Shown here: piece after piece, positions 56,401 to 63,928 of the stretch
How the letters are laid out: the number at the start of each line of letters is the position of its first letter
How positions within the stretch are numbered: the stretch's first letter is position 1
The notes under the pieces: generated by a model
The model's input: the letters and a program-made list of their open reading frames with translations, nothing else
Told to the model about the DNA's origin: nothing
Database searches by the model: none
NCBI RefSeq assembly: GCF_900188295.1
Contig: NZ_FZNM01000006.1
Location: 145,648-209,647, forward strand
DNA: 64,000 nt
Source: Paracoccus sediminis
GTDB lineage: Bacteria > Pseudomonadota > Alphaproteobacteria > Rhodobacterales > Rhodobacteraceae
Reading direction: 5' to 3'
Program-made: the position numbers and the translations under genes

Positions 56401-59400
56401 CCGACGAGAAAAGGATCGAGGAGGTCCAGAACCGCGTTCGGACCGAGGTTCTGGCCATGGCGAAAGGCCAGAACTGGACATCGGACGAGATGGAGGCCGA
56501 GGTCCGCCGCCGGCTGGCGCTGATCGAGAAGAAATTCGGCGAAAGATACGCCAAGGTCGAGCAATACAACGAACCCGGTCTTGAAGGAGAGACCGTGCTG
56601 CGACGCGCCTTCAAGTCCGAACTGAGCGGGGCGGAACTGGATCTTGCCAACGCGCTTCAGGACAACGACCTAATCAAGGCCGATGCCGCCCGGATCGAAA
56701 TCGAGCGCACCGGCTTTTACGCCTCGGATGACCGGATCAATGGGGTTCTCCGCTCGCAATACGAACGCGCGCTCGAGGCGCGGCGGCTTGACGAGGGGCC
56801 GGCGCGGAACATGCGCGTCCGGCGGCTGGTCGATGACCTTCGCCACGAGCCGGGCGTCAGCGACAATGAAGTCTCGCGGCGGCGGATGGCTCTTGAACGC
56901 CAGATGGAGAAGGAGATCCAGGACGGCGCCCAGCAGGACAGCCGCCTGTCGATGGACAGCCTGAAGCAGGTCTATCAGGACAAGTATTTCTGGCCGCTGG
57001 AATATGTCGTCGAAGTAAACATGTCGGGCGAGGACCGCATCAAGGCCCGCAACATGCTGGAACAGGGCGGCCGGCTGGATCCCCTGCAAGAGATCGAATA
57101 CGCCACCCGCACCGCTGGCACCGACGAGGAAACAGTGCGCCGCGTGGTCGGCCGCATGACCAAGGCGGAACTCGAGGTGCTGGCCGCGCAGTGGGAAAAG
57201 CGGCACCCCGGAAAAAGGTTCCGCGACATGCTGATAGGCGAGCTGGACGGCCGCGACCTGTCGGATGTGCTGGACATGTACGACCATGGCAAGCCCACCA
57301 GTGCACTGGAGGCGATCGCGCAGGAAGAACGCCGGGTCGACCGCGAGGCGAACCAGCTGACGGGCGTTCTTGGCGGCGCCGCGGCGGGGCACGAGGCGGC
57401 GTGGATGAAGTCCGAATTGGGTCGCCTGCAGGAACTGAAGGCGGGCCTCTTGCGGACCGACTGGCCCGACACGGACGAGGCGCGCGAGGAGCGGGCGCGG
57501 CTAACCGACGAACTGGACTTCCGGGTCGAGCGGGTGCAGGCGGCGGTCGAGGATCACCGGCGCCGCATCGACAGCGTGACCGACATGGCAGCCCAGATCG
57601 TCGGCATCGTCGTCGCCATCGTCGCGGCGGCGATCATCACCGTGGTGACAGCCGGGACCGCGGGGCCGGTCATGGTGCTGATCCTGGCCTCTCTCTATGC
57701 CACCGTGGCGACGATGGCGACGAAGCTGCTAATCAAGGGCGGCGCCTATGGCACGCAGGACTTTGCCATCGACGCTGCGGTCGGCGTGGTCGATGCGGCG
57801 ATGTCGGCCGCGACCGCCGGGCTGGGCACCAAGATCCTTGGCCCGATCAAAACCCTTGTAAGCGCGACCAGGCTTCCCGCGCTTGCCGGCAGGATCGGCA
57901 GGACCGGCGTGGCGCAGCGGCTGGCCGGGATGGAGGGGATGGGCCTTGCCGCACGCGCCGGGCGCGCCATCGCCCCGACCCGCGAGGGGGTCGAGCGCGC
58001 GGTCGCCCGGTTCGCCGCCGAAGGGATCGAGGATGCGGCGTCCTCGGTGCCCTCGACGATGATCCAGACCATGGCCGACGACAACGTCTGGAAGGGCGAC
58101 CCGCTTGCTAATTTCCTCTCGGGCACCGGCATGGGTCTTGCGCAGTCGGTCGCCATGAGCCGCACGCTGGATCTTTCCAGGACGGCCGCTGGCGGCCTGT
58201 TCCGAATGGGTCATTCCGCGATCTTCGAGCCGGGTAATATCGGGCGCGTGAAGGAGTTGAACCGGATCATCGGAGAGCATTTCGATTCGTTCCGGCAGGA
58301 AAACCCCAACGCCTCGATCGGCGAGTTCTTGGCCTCGCCGCAGGGCCGCAAGGCCAGGGCGGAGATCGAGCAAAGCGGCCTGATGAAGGAAATCCGCGCC
58401 TCGGCCGAGGCAGCCGAGGCAGCCGCGGGATCGCGGCCGCCCCGCGGTGATGCCGAGGGCGAAACGGCGCGTCCGGCAAGCGCCCCAAAACCGGACGTGG
58501 ACGGCACCCCGGCCCATCCGGATCCAGCCGGGCCGCGCATCGCGGCGATGCGGGCGGTCTTGCCCGACATGATCCGCGAGGGCACTTTCGTCACCCCGGA
58601 TCCCGACCTTCCGGGCCGTTCCGTCCATGTCGAGCCGCTGCGCATCGGCAACCGCATCGTCGGCGTTGATGTCCGCGTCGGGCCGGGTGCGACGGCAATT
58701 GATGTGGCGCTTCATTCGGGCACGATCCATGCGATGCAGAAATACATGGGAGTTCTGGGCAATGTCCGGCGCGTCCTGCACGACCTCATCAACAACGCGA
58801 ACGCCACCGGCCTGACCATCGGATCGCGCGGGTGGGAGGCGCAGCTTGAGCTTGCCAAGCTGCCGGCGATCATCCACGAGCGCATGGAGGCCCTGGCCAA
58901 GGCCGGCTCGTCCCCGGATGCGGTTCTGCGGGCGCAGTCAGAGGTGCGGTGGCTGGACGCCCAGCTTCTGCACCACCGGACGATCCTTTCCGACCCCCGC
59001 CTGGCGGCGCAGCAAGGACGCGGCTTCGTCGCGGCCGACGATATCGACGATGCCGACGCGGCCAGGGAAATGCTGAAGGGCAGTCGGCCGAAACGGATCA
59101 AGCCCAAGCAGGTGGACACGCTTTTCGCGCTTGCCAAGGGCGGCAACGAAACGGCGGTGATCGGGCACCTGACCGGTATGAGCCACCTTGACGCAGAGTT
59201 CGCCCGGCGCGCGGCGCAGGCGGTCGATGGGGTGATGGGCACAGATTATGCCGATCAGTTGCGGGTCAGGATGGCCGAACGCAAGGCGGATGCCAGAGAG
59301 CGGCAGGAGGGGCGGGACCGTCTTAGGGCCGAGCAACTGCCCGAGCGCGTCCGGCGTTTCGTCGAAACCATGTCGCGGATCCTGGACACGGGTGCGCAGC

Positions 59401-60950
59401 GGACCGACCGGATGTTCGACGAGACGCTCGACTGGATGACCAACCCCCAAAGACCCAAGGCCAGCGAGGACGAAGGCCGAAGTCTCGCGCGCTTCGAATG
59501 GCGCCAAGAGGAAATGAACGCGATGCACGAGATTACCCAGCTTCTGGGCAGGATCATGGACGACCGGGATCTGACGCTTAGATTCGCGGTGGCGGACGCA
59601 TCCCGCGCGGGCATTCCCGAATTTGCCCGCCATGACGAACTTCTCGGCAAGCTGGCCGATATCCGACGATTCAACGCGGCCCTGGGCGCGGCGACGGCCG
59701 AGGGCAACGCCGGAAACCTGGCGCGCCTGCAGGACGCGCTTTCCCGGCTGGACGTGCAAGCCCGCGAGAAGGCCGCGAACCTGCTTGGCCACCTGCCGAT
59801 CCGAGAGGAAGGATTTTACGGCAGACGCCCCGCGTCGCGCGAGACCGCGCGAACCGCGAGGGGAGAAACCGAGATCGAAGTCATTCCCGGAACATCGGGC
59901 AAGCTGGAAGGCATGCTTGAACGCAGCATTCTTGAACAGAACATCGACGCGATGGAGCAGGCGCGCGGTTTCATCCGCGATTTCGATCCCGATCTGGTTC
60001 TCGGGGTCCAGCGGGGCGGCGCCTTCCTGCTGGAATCGCTTGGACCCGGCTTCAGGACCGAGGCGGTTCCCAAGGCCCCAACCCACGAGAACGAAAACCT
60101 GGGCGGATTCGAACAACCCAAACCGGCGGGGTACGAGAGCGTCGTGGGCACCCGTGGACCTCATCTCGTCAAGGCCATCATCGACGCGATCGGCGACGGG
60201 ACGAGGGATTCCTACCGCTTCGTCGTTCTGGACGTCATGATGGGCGGGCTGGCCATCGGTGACATCCGCCGCAACGTCTTCGACGAGGTGATGCGGCGCC
60301 TGCCCGAGCATGTCCGGCCAAAGGTCAAGTTCGAAAGCATCTGGCTGCGCGAACAGCACGGCTTCGAGCGGAGCGAACTTGCCCCGGAAGTCACGAACCT
60401 GCTGGACTTCCTGAACCTTTCCGACAATCCGGCACCGATCATGGGCCGGTTGCGCGATGCGGCGCACCAGTCGGACGAAGCCTTCCGCGCGGCGGTCCTG
60501 GAGTTCGCGATGAGCACCGTGCGCCAGGATCTGACAGGCAGCGACGCCCCGATGGACCGCATGCTGTCGCGGTCGGCCAGCTGGGGCAAGCTGACCGACC
60601 CCGAGGCGCTGGCGGTCCTGCGCGACATCTTCCGCGCGGATCCCGAACAGCTTGCGCATCTGCTTGGCGACGGCCTCGAGGCGCGCCGGCCGTTCGAAGC
60701 CGAGATCGTTCGGGAAGGAGTCAACGTCACCGAACGCATCATTCCGGTTCGCCTTGCCGCGGGCGACGACATGAAGATCGTGATGGAACCCGGCACCAGT
60801 TCCGACCCGATCGTCATCGTTGACATCAAGACCGGCGAATATCGGATCCTGCCAGTCGGGACGATGGATCCGGTGACGCAGGAAACGCTTTCGTCGCAGC
60901 GTGCGATCGTCGCGGCCATCCTGCAAGGCCACTTCAAACTTGACTGGTAA
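53490..60950 (+). CDS. giant putative eCIS effector/cargo protein with annexin-like repeats
   Basis: The 2486-residue protein begins at the ATGA overlap. Residues 1-330 are Pro/Ala-rich and disordered, as in eCIS cargo leaders. About 450-790 is helical/coiled. About five annexin-like repeats follow (800-866, 872-946, 947-1060, 1061-1130 and 1200-1267). Repeat 2 is best preserved: Gly890-Leu-Gly892-Thr893 then 38 residues and Asp932 (type II Ca site), with REAIRAEYLRLYG and LDADLKDDL. A hydrophobic stretch (1363-1417) may span a membrane. The C-terminal part (about 2165-2290) has DPDLVLGVQRGGAFLLES and FVVLDVMMGGLAIGD, reminiscent of a phosphoribosyltransferase fold. The size, position after the tape measure and membrane-binding repeats support a cargo role; toxic activity is inferred. 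Confidence 0.8.
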   Translation: MTHSFAPPAAKALPAGPAKRGVQSPAPDDRSTLAADEDRWTELAVILLDMLESAGPESAAGATDPRAMIPARPETARAPTTTETGGDPAATGESAAATATPRALAPLPGGSDAALLKGEEKPRATGPVPMPDFPQGGTPLPEAARPTAPPEGAPKPAGAPPAPASGENQGPSPGAIVRRWQGQVRAGGAAIPQPDVKVPAEGAARLARVGSGAQKRNAAARDGMTKDAVDTVPKPPEIDTTPPAPPPPNPVPEHTQKVLAASGKRLPDQQSIALSASPEREIEGQKIGGTMPPLGVRPVDPDLFQVLITPTAKTLAQLPPGASAEDIKNQTETPEQRRVRFALETLTRTGDAADRKGRGPEVIAPDIGPFKAEGTTPENRARIGELVARLMANTQDTAGDILVRLRKKAFPGEALFRNFPDICSDMLDGLKTALTGDLGDIADAAGISGAELDEMVARRRKELEDAKTKAADTVSKQAVQVKKTVTEEGQKTSDAIAGAAEAAEEETLRRQTAVAGENDPTVVNARRDRIVAWFREHVTTQITNYQRAGDKRQTELTKARTEQQDAYRALAQREIYQVMTPAPPRADRDQNDKPREMTLADMSVKIRLWSDERLKIVGEHFRKALALASATTDSNRKAIEGAGSAGIEAARRWAEDKILAGKSWWQRFVARIRRWLGEAKDVNEQWRVRRGRENAKAIADDILGAELAAKALAKDVDQNTAQQINQMTDAQKAAFGTFYNKAKGKHPLDFAADRLSDNLTRDHQAGATQRFEAALIATPVSGGDHATANKLNDVARSQGAGFDAARIAQNVHAAMDQWGTDEQRIFDSLRSMTVLQGAVVRKMYRAIFDSDLDSDLESEMSGEELDQAMAELEGKQAKADAIALHDAMAGLGTDEATIMRTLRNKSEAEREAIRAEYLRLYGVTLDADLKDDLSDGNEIDQANALLAGDNELADAIEFDEAMRGGIISTGTDEKRIEEVQNRVRTEVLAMAKGQNWTSDEMEAEVRRRLALIEKKFGERYAKVEQYNEPGLEGETVLRRAFKSELSGAELDLANALQDNDLIKADAARIEIERTGFYASDDRINGVLRSQYERALEARRLDEGPARNMRVRRLVDDLRHEPGVSDNEVSRRRMALERQMEKEIQDGAQQDSRLSMDSLKQVYQDKYFWPLEYVVEVNMSGEDRIKARNMLEQGGRLDPLQEIEYATRTAGTDEETVRRVVGRMTKAELEVLAAQWEKRHPGKRFRDMLIGELDGRDLSDVLDMYDHGKPTSALEAIAQEERRVDREANQLTGVLGGAAAGHEAAWMKSELGRLQELKAGLLRTDWPDTDEAREERARLTDELDFRVERVQAAVEDHRRRIDSVTDMAAQIVGIVVAIVAAAIITVVTAGTAGPVMVLILASLYATVATMATKLLIKGGAYGTQDFAIDAAVGVVDAAMSAATAGLGTKILGPIKTLVSATRLPALAGRIGRTGVAQRLAGMEGMGLAARAGRAIAPTREGVERAVARFAAEGIEDAASSVPSTMIQTMADDNVWKGDPLANFLSGTGMGLAQSVAMSRTLDLSRTAAGGLFRMGHSAIFEPGNIGRVKELNRIIGEHFDSFRQENPNASIGEFLASPQGRKARAEIEQSGLMKEIRASAEAAEAAAGSRPPRGDAEGETARPASAPKPDVDGTPAHPDPAGPRIAAMRAVLPDMIREGTFVTPDPDLPGRSVHVEPLRIGNRIVGVDVRVGPGATAIDVALHSGTIHAMQKYMGVLGNVRRVLHDLINNANATGLTIGSRGWEAQLELAKLPAIIHERMEALAKAGSSPDAVLRAQSEVRWLDAQLLHHRTILSDPRLAAQQGRGFVAADDIDDADAAREMLKGSRPKRIKPKQVDTLFALAKGGNETAVIGHLTGMSHLDAEFARRAAQAVDGVMGTDYADQLRVRMAERKADARERQEGRDRLRAEQLPERVRRFVETMSRILDTGAQRTDRMFDETLDWMTNPQRPKASEDEGRSLARFEWRQEEMNAMHEITQLLGRIMDDRDLTLRFAVADASRAGIPEFARHDELLGKLADIRRFNAALGAATAEGNAGNLARLQDALSRLDVQAREKAANLLGHLPIREEGFYGRRPASRETARTARGETEIEVIPGTSGKLEGMLERSILEQNIDAMEQARGFIRDFDPDLVLGVQRGGAFLLESLGPGFRTEAVPKAPTHENENLGGFEQPKPAGYESVVGTRGPHLVKAIIDAIGDGTRDSYRFVVLDVMMGGLAIGDIRRNVFDEVMRRLPEHVRPKVKFESIWLREQHGFERSELAPEVTNLLDFLNLSDNPAPIMGRLRDAAHQSDEAFRAAVLEFAMSTVRQDLTGSDAPMDRMLSRSASWGKLTDPEALAVLRDIFRADPEQLAHLLGDGLEARRPFEAEIVREGVNVTERIIPVRLAAGDDMKIVMEPGTSSDPIVIVDIKTGEYRILPVGTMDPVTQETLSSQRAIVAAILQGHFKLDW

Positions 60951-60956
60951 GGATCG

Positions 60957-62333
60957 ATGCCCAGCCCGCACCATGCCCCGGAACCCACGATCCCGCAGGT
61001 GCTGACGCGCAGCATGGGTTGGGGCGATCTCGTGGCGCAGCTTCAGGCCGCAGGCTGGTCGCCGCTTGACCCGCCGTTCGAACCTGGCCCGGTCGAGTGG
61101 CGGCGCAACGGCGACACACTCTGGATCCTCCGCGACCTCGCGACCCGGAACCTTGTCCTGCGCCATGGGCAGGGCGCTTTCATTCCGGCCGGCCTGCCCA
61201 TCATGCGGCCCGAGGAAATCGCCCGCCTGGCGCGGTCGGCGGACGCCTGGGACCGGCTGGCGGCCTTGCAGGGCGCAGAGGGTGCCGATCCCCGTATCTT
61301 GGCGGCCTGCACCCTGGCGCTTGTCGCGGATCCCGAACCGGCGATCGCCGAGCAGGCCTTGGCCTTGCTCGAACGCCTTGGCGCCGGGCTGTTGCCCAAG
61401 GATTCCGCCGCCGCCCTGTTCCAGATCCCCGGCTGGCGTCGGGAAAAGCTCCAGATGATGCGTTGGTGGATGCGCGACCGCCCGGCCGACCCGACCCGTA
61501 TCGAAGGCGCCCTTGCCCGCGCGCTGACCGATCCTGACTGGGAGATCGCCGTCACCGCGATGCTTGCCGCCGGAACGCTGGGTCTTGGCGGCCTTGCCCG
61601 CCCTGTCGCCCGCATCCGACTGCCCGAGACAAAGGCCGAGGGCGTGACCCAGGACGAGGCCCGCATGATCCTCGCGTTGCGCGACGCCGTGCTGATCCGC
61701 CTTGGCGGTTCGGCGGGCAAGGCGCTTCCGCCCGGCGTCGAGGCGGTCCTGTATGGCGATCCCGACGGCCTGCCGCCGGGCCTGCGCGACACGGCGGCGG
61801 CGCTCAGCCAGCCGCTGCCGGTCGGCACCCCGCCCGAACCGGCGCCAGGCATCACCATCGGCCCCGCCGGACCGGCCCTTGCCGATGGCACCCTGCTGAC
61901 GTGGGTGCCGCCCGGCACGTACCGGCTTGGCACGCCGCTTGCGCCGCGCGGCACCGTGCCGAACCCACCGCACAGGCTGACGCTTGATCGCGGGTTCTAT
62001 ATCGACAGCGTCCCGCGCCCGCCCCTGTCCCTTGCCGCAGCGCAGGCCGAGGCGAGGCGGCGTGGCGGAAGCCTGCCGACACCCGACCGATGGGAAATGG
62101 CCGCCCGCGGCGCCGACGGCCGACGATACCCTTGGGGGATGAATGCCGGAACGCCCACCGATCTTTCGCCCCTGGGCCTCGCCGGTCTGACCCGAGGCCC
62201 CGGCGAATGGCTGGATCCCGGCCCTGACGCGCTGCCTCTCATCGCCGGCGGAGCGGCCTCGCCGGTGCCGGCCAACCGGCTGCCCTCGCTTGCATCAAAA
62301 TCTCGAAGCCACCGGGTGATTTTTGTGATATGA
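60957..62333 (+). CDS. HEAT-repeat / formylglycine-generating-enzyme-like protein
   Basis: The 458-residue protein starts 6 bp after the giant gene. Residues about 75-230 form HEAT-type repeats (RILAACTLALVADPEPAIAE, IEGALARALTDPDWEIAVTA). Residues about 295-440 resemble the FGE-sulfatase fold (LLTWVPPGTYRLGTPLAP, HRLTLDRGFYIDSVPR, RRGGSLPTPDRWEMAARGAD, GRRYPWGMN). The C-terminal strands with the usual GFR motif are missing; it ends SPVPANRLPSLASKSRSHR. The enzyme family oxidises cysteine to formylglycine or binds carbohydrates. A role in modifying the cysteine-rich neighbours is a speculation. Confidence 0.75.
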   Translation: MPSPHHAPEPTIPQVLTRSMGWGDLVAQLQAAGWSPLDPPFEPGPVEWRRNGDTLWILRDLATRNLVLRHGQGAFIPAGLPIMRPEEIARLARSADAWDRLAALQGAEGADPRILAACTLALVADPEPAIAEQALALLERLGAGLLPKDSAAALFQIPGWRREKLQMMRWWMRDRPADPTRIEGALARALTDPDWEIAVTAMLAAGTLGLGGLARPVARIRLPETKAEGVTQDEARMILALRDAVLIRLGGSAGKALPPGVEAVLYGDPDGLPPGLRDTAAALSQPLPVGTPPEPAPGITIGPAGPALADGTLLTWVPPGTYRLGTPLAPRGTVPNPPHRLTLDRGFYIDSVPRPPLSLAAAQAEARRRGGSLPTPDRWEMAARGADGRRYPWGMNAGTPTDLSPLGLAGLTRGPGEWLDPGPDALPLIAGGAASPVPANRLPSLASKSRSHRVIFVI

Positions 62334-62393
62334 TCGCGGCAAGATTGACTTTGCTACGGTTCCGGCCTCCGTCTGAAGGGAGGGTTGCTTGGT

Positions 62394-63047
62394 ATGGATC
62401 GTTTTTCATTACTTCTTTGCGTTGAACATCGCATTTACAGGGAAGGGCTTCAGAAAGCCCTTGCAGACCGCCCGGAAATCCGTGCTGTCCTTGCCTGCGA
62501 CGGTCCCGCCCACATGGATAGACATGCGCTCGACGGGGTCGATTCCGTTCTTGTGGACGTCCGTGCCAACCCGTCCGGCGACGCGGCGGCAAGCGTTCGA
62601 ACGGCCTTTGCCGCTGCTTGCGGCAAACCGGTTGTCGCGCTCGGGCTGGACAGGGATGAAAATGCGCTGCTGGCCTCGGTCGAGGCCGGGGCGGCCGCCT
62701 GCGTCACGGTGGACCAGTCGATCGACGATTTGGACATCATCGTCCAGTCCGTGCTGAAAGGCGATCTGGTCTGCCCGCCCCGGATCAGCCGGCTGTTGCA
62801 GGAACATCTTCTTCAGATCTCGTACCGCGAACGCGAGGTGCATCGGCTGACCAAGCTTTCAAGCCGCGAATACCAGATCCTGTCCCTTCTGAAAGACAGC
62901 CTGTCTAACAAGCTGATCGCACGCCAACTCGGCCTCGAGGTTCCCACCATCAAGAACCATGTCCACAACATAATCGTAAAGCTGAACGTCCAGAGCCGGA
63001 CCGAGGCGGCGGCAATGCTGCGCGGCGCCGGTGAGGCGCTTCAATGA
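62394..63047 (+). CDS. atypical LuxR-type response regulator
   Basis: The 217-residue regulator starts at the ATG at 62394, with GGGAGGG 9 nt ahead. The LuxR HTH (KLSSREYQILSLLKDSLSNK, LIARQLGLEVPTIKNHVHNI) is intact at about 145-210. The receiver is odd: the acidic pair is CVEH instead of DDH, the site Asp55 (VLVDVRA) remains, and the conserved Lys is replaced in ACVTVDQS. Phosphorylation is therefore doubtful. It has no kinase partner nearby. It is the first gene after the eCIS operon and may control it. Confidence 0.85.
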   Translation: MDRFSLLLCVEHRIYREGLQKALADRPEIRAVLACDGPAHMDRHALDGVDSVLVDVRANPSGDAAASVRTAFAAACGKPVVALGLDRDENALLASVEAGAAACVTVDQSIDDLDIIVQSVLKGDLVCPPRISRLLQEHLLQISYREREVHRLTKLSSREYQILSLLKDSLSNKLIARQLGLEVPTIKNHVHNIIVKLNVQSRTEAAAMLRGAGEALQ

Positions 63048-63330
63048 CAACCTGAATCGGTCGTCCAAGATCGGCATCGGTATGGCAGGGCAAGGCAAGG
63101 CGCGTCAGGTCCGGTTGAACAAGCCCGTGTCGTTCGGCGATGCGCGCCCAGATCGCGGCATCCTCCGCCATCTGTGCTTCCAGCCGGCGGACGATTCCGT
63201 CAGAGGGCATGGCTTCGACCTCGAACCATTCCGCGTTCCGGGCCGCGTCGGTGGTCGCGGCCACAGATCTCGGCCGAATGGACCAGCGTGTGGCCTTCTC
63301 CATATCTCGAAACGACCCGAATCTGCGGTG
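63040..63330 (-). pseudogene. SDR-family epimerase C-terminal remnant
   Basis: The minus strand reads WFEVEAMPSDGIVRRLEAQM, AEDAAIWARIAERHGLVQPD, LTRLALPCHTDADLGRPIQV, the end of PRISE-type NAD-dependent epimerases (HTDADLGRPIEV). The frame is cut at about 63040, exactly where the response-regulator gene stops, and its N-terminal three quarters are absent. It marks a junction between older chromosome and the eCIS/regulator block, or a deletion. Confidence 0.6.
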
Positions 63331-63540
63331 GCGGTGCTGCACAACGACATGCTGCTGTTCTATCGCAATCGCATCGGATCATCCCGACTTTGCGAATGCC
63401 CAGGCTGCGATCCCATGGCGCGGGATCCGTGGGATGCGCAATCGCATCGCCCATGGGTCTTTCGACATCGCCCCGCATGTGGTCTGGACCATGGTGCAGG
63501 CTGAACTGCCCGCGCTCATCAAGCAACGATCTCGGCCAAA
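63331..63540 (+). pseudogene. HepT-like (MNT/HEPN toxin) C-terminal remnant
   Basis: SDHPDFANAQAAIPW and RGIRGMRNRIAHGSFDIAPH, then VVWTMVQAELPALI, match the C-terminal end of HepT (DUF86) RNases, including the RxxxxH motif in RNRIAH. The first part (AVLHNDMLLFYRNRI) is in another frame. No N-terminal half or MntA antitoxin was found, so it is a relic. Confidence 0.65.
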
Positions 63541-63775
63541 GTCGGGCCACAGCCGCCAAAGGGGCGGCAGTCACGAAAACGGCCCCACCACCGAGCCCGG
63601 CAGCGTCAGGTGGGGCCAAGAGCGGTCTGACAGCGGTGCGGCATGGCAACCATAATACCACGCTGAAGCGGACGTTCCTCCACCTTGCAGCATCTTCTGG
63701 ATCGCGCCAGGTTTGTCGGAGCAAAGTCGAAGTGTGGTACAGTTTTACAAAGTTGGTAATTCCCGCGAGGACCAA
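63541..63775. other. spacer before the cas3 fragment
   Basis: The sequence drops in GC and holds no gene with motifs. It probably includes the promoter of the cas operon, but no boxes were convincing. No CRISPR repeat was seen. Confidence 0.35.
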
Positions 63776-63928
63776 ATGAATTCTCAGAAAGACGGTTTGC
63801 CATCCTGCAAGCCGAACGCCTGGGGCAAGGCCGATGCGCACGGCGAATTTCATGCTCTGGAAGCCCATTCCATGGATGTCGCTGCGGTGTTCGAGGCCCT
63901 GTGCATGTTGATTTCCACCCAGAAGTGA
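63776..63928 (+). pseudogene. cas3 N-terminal fragment, interrupted
   Basis: An ATG with GAGG upstream opens 50 codons. AWGKADAHGEFHALEAHSMD followed by VAAVFEAL matches the HD-nuclease start of type I Cas3 (WGK....HPL..HmlDvAAVaeal), including both early histidines. The frame leaves the family at CMLIST and stops. The remaining 700 or so residues are absent from the window. An insertion end begins here (see next). No other cas genes or repeats are within view. Confidence 0.6.

Noticed and set aside
52923..56564. A 1213-codon minus-strand frame across the tape-measure and giant genes
   Set aside because: No start signal or motif. Other long antisense frames (36757-39675, 58938-61973, 41702-44056 and 19409-21619) are of the same kind.
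28127..62333. Contractile prophage
   Set aside because: No capsid, portal, terminase, integrase or lysis genes; the AAA+ ATPase and DUF4255 genes are eCIS markers.
28127..62333. Type VI secretion system
   Set aside because: No TssJLM membrane complex, ClpV or TssBC-type short sheath; the DUF2169/DUF4150 pair is the only type VI-like part.
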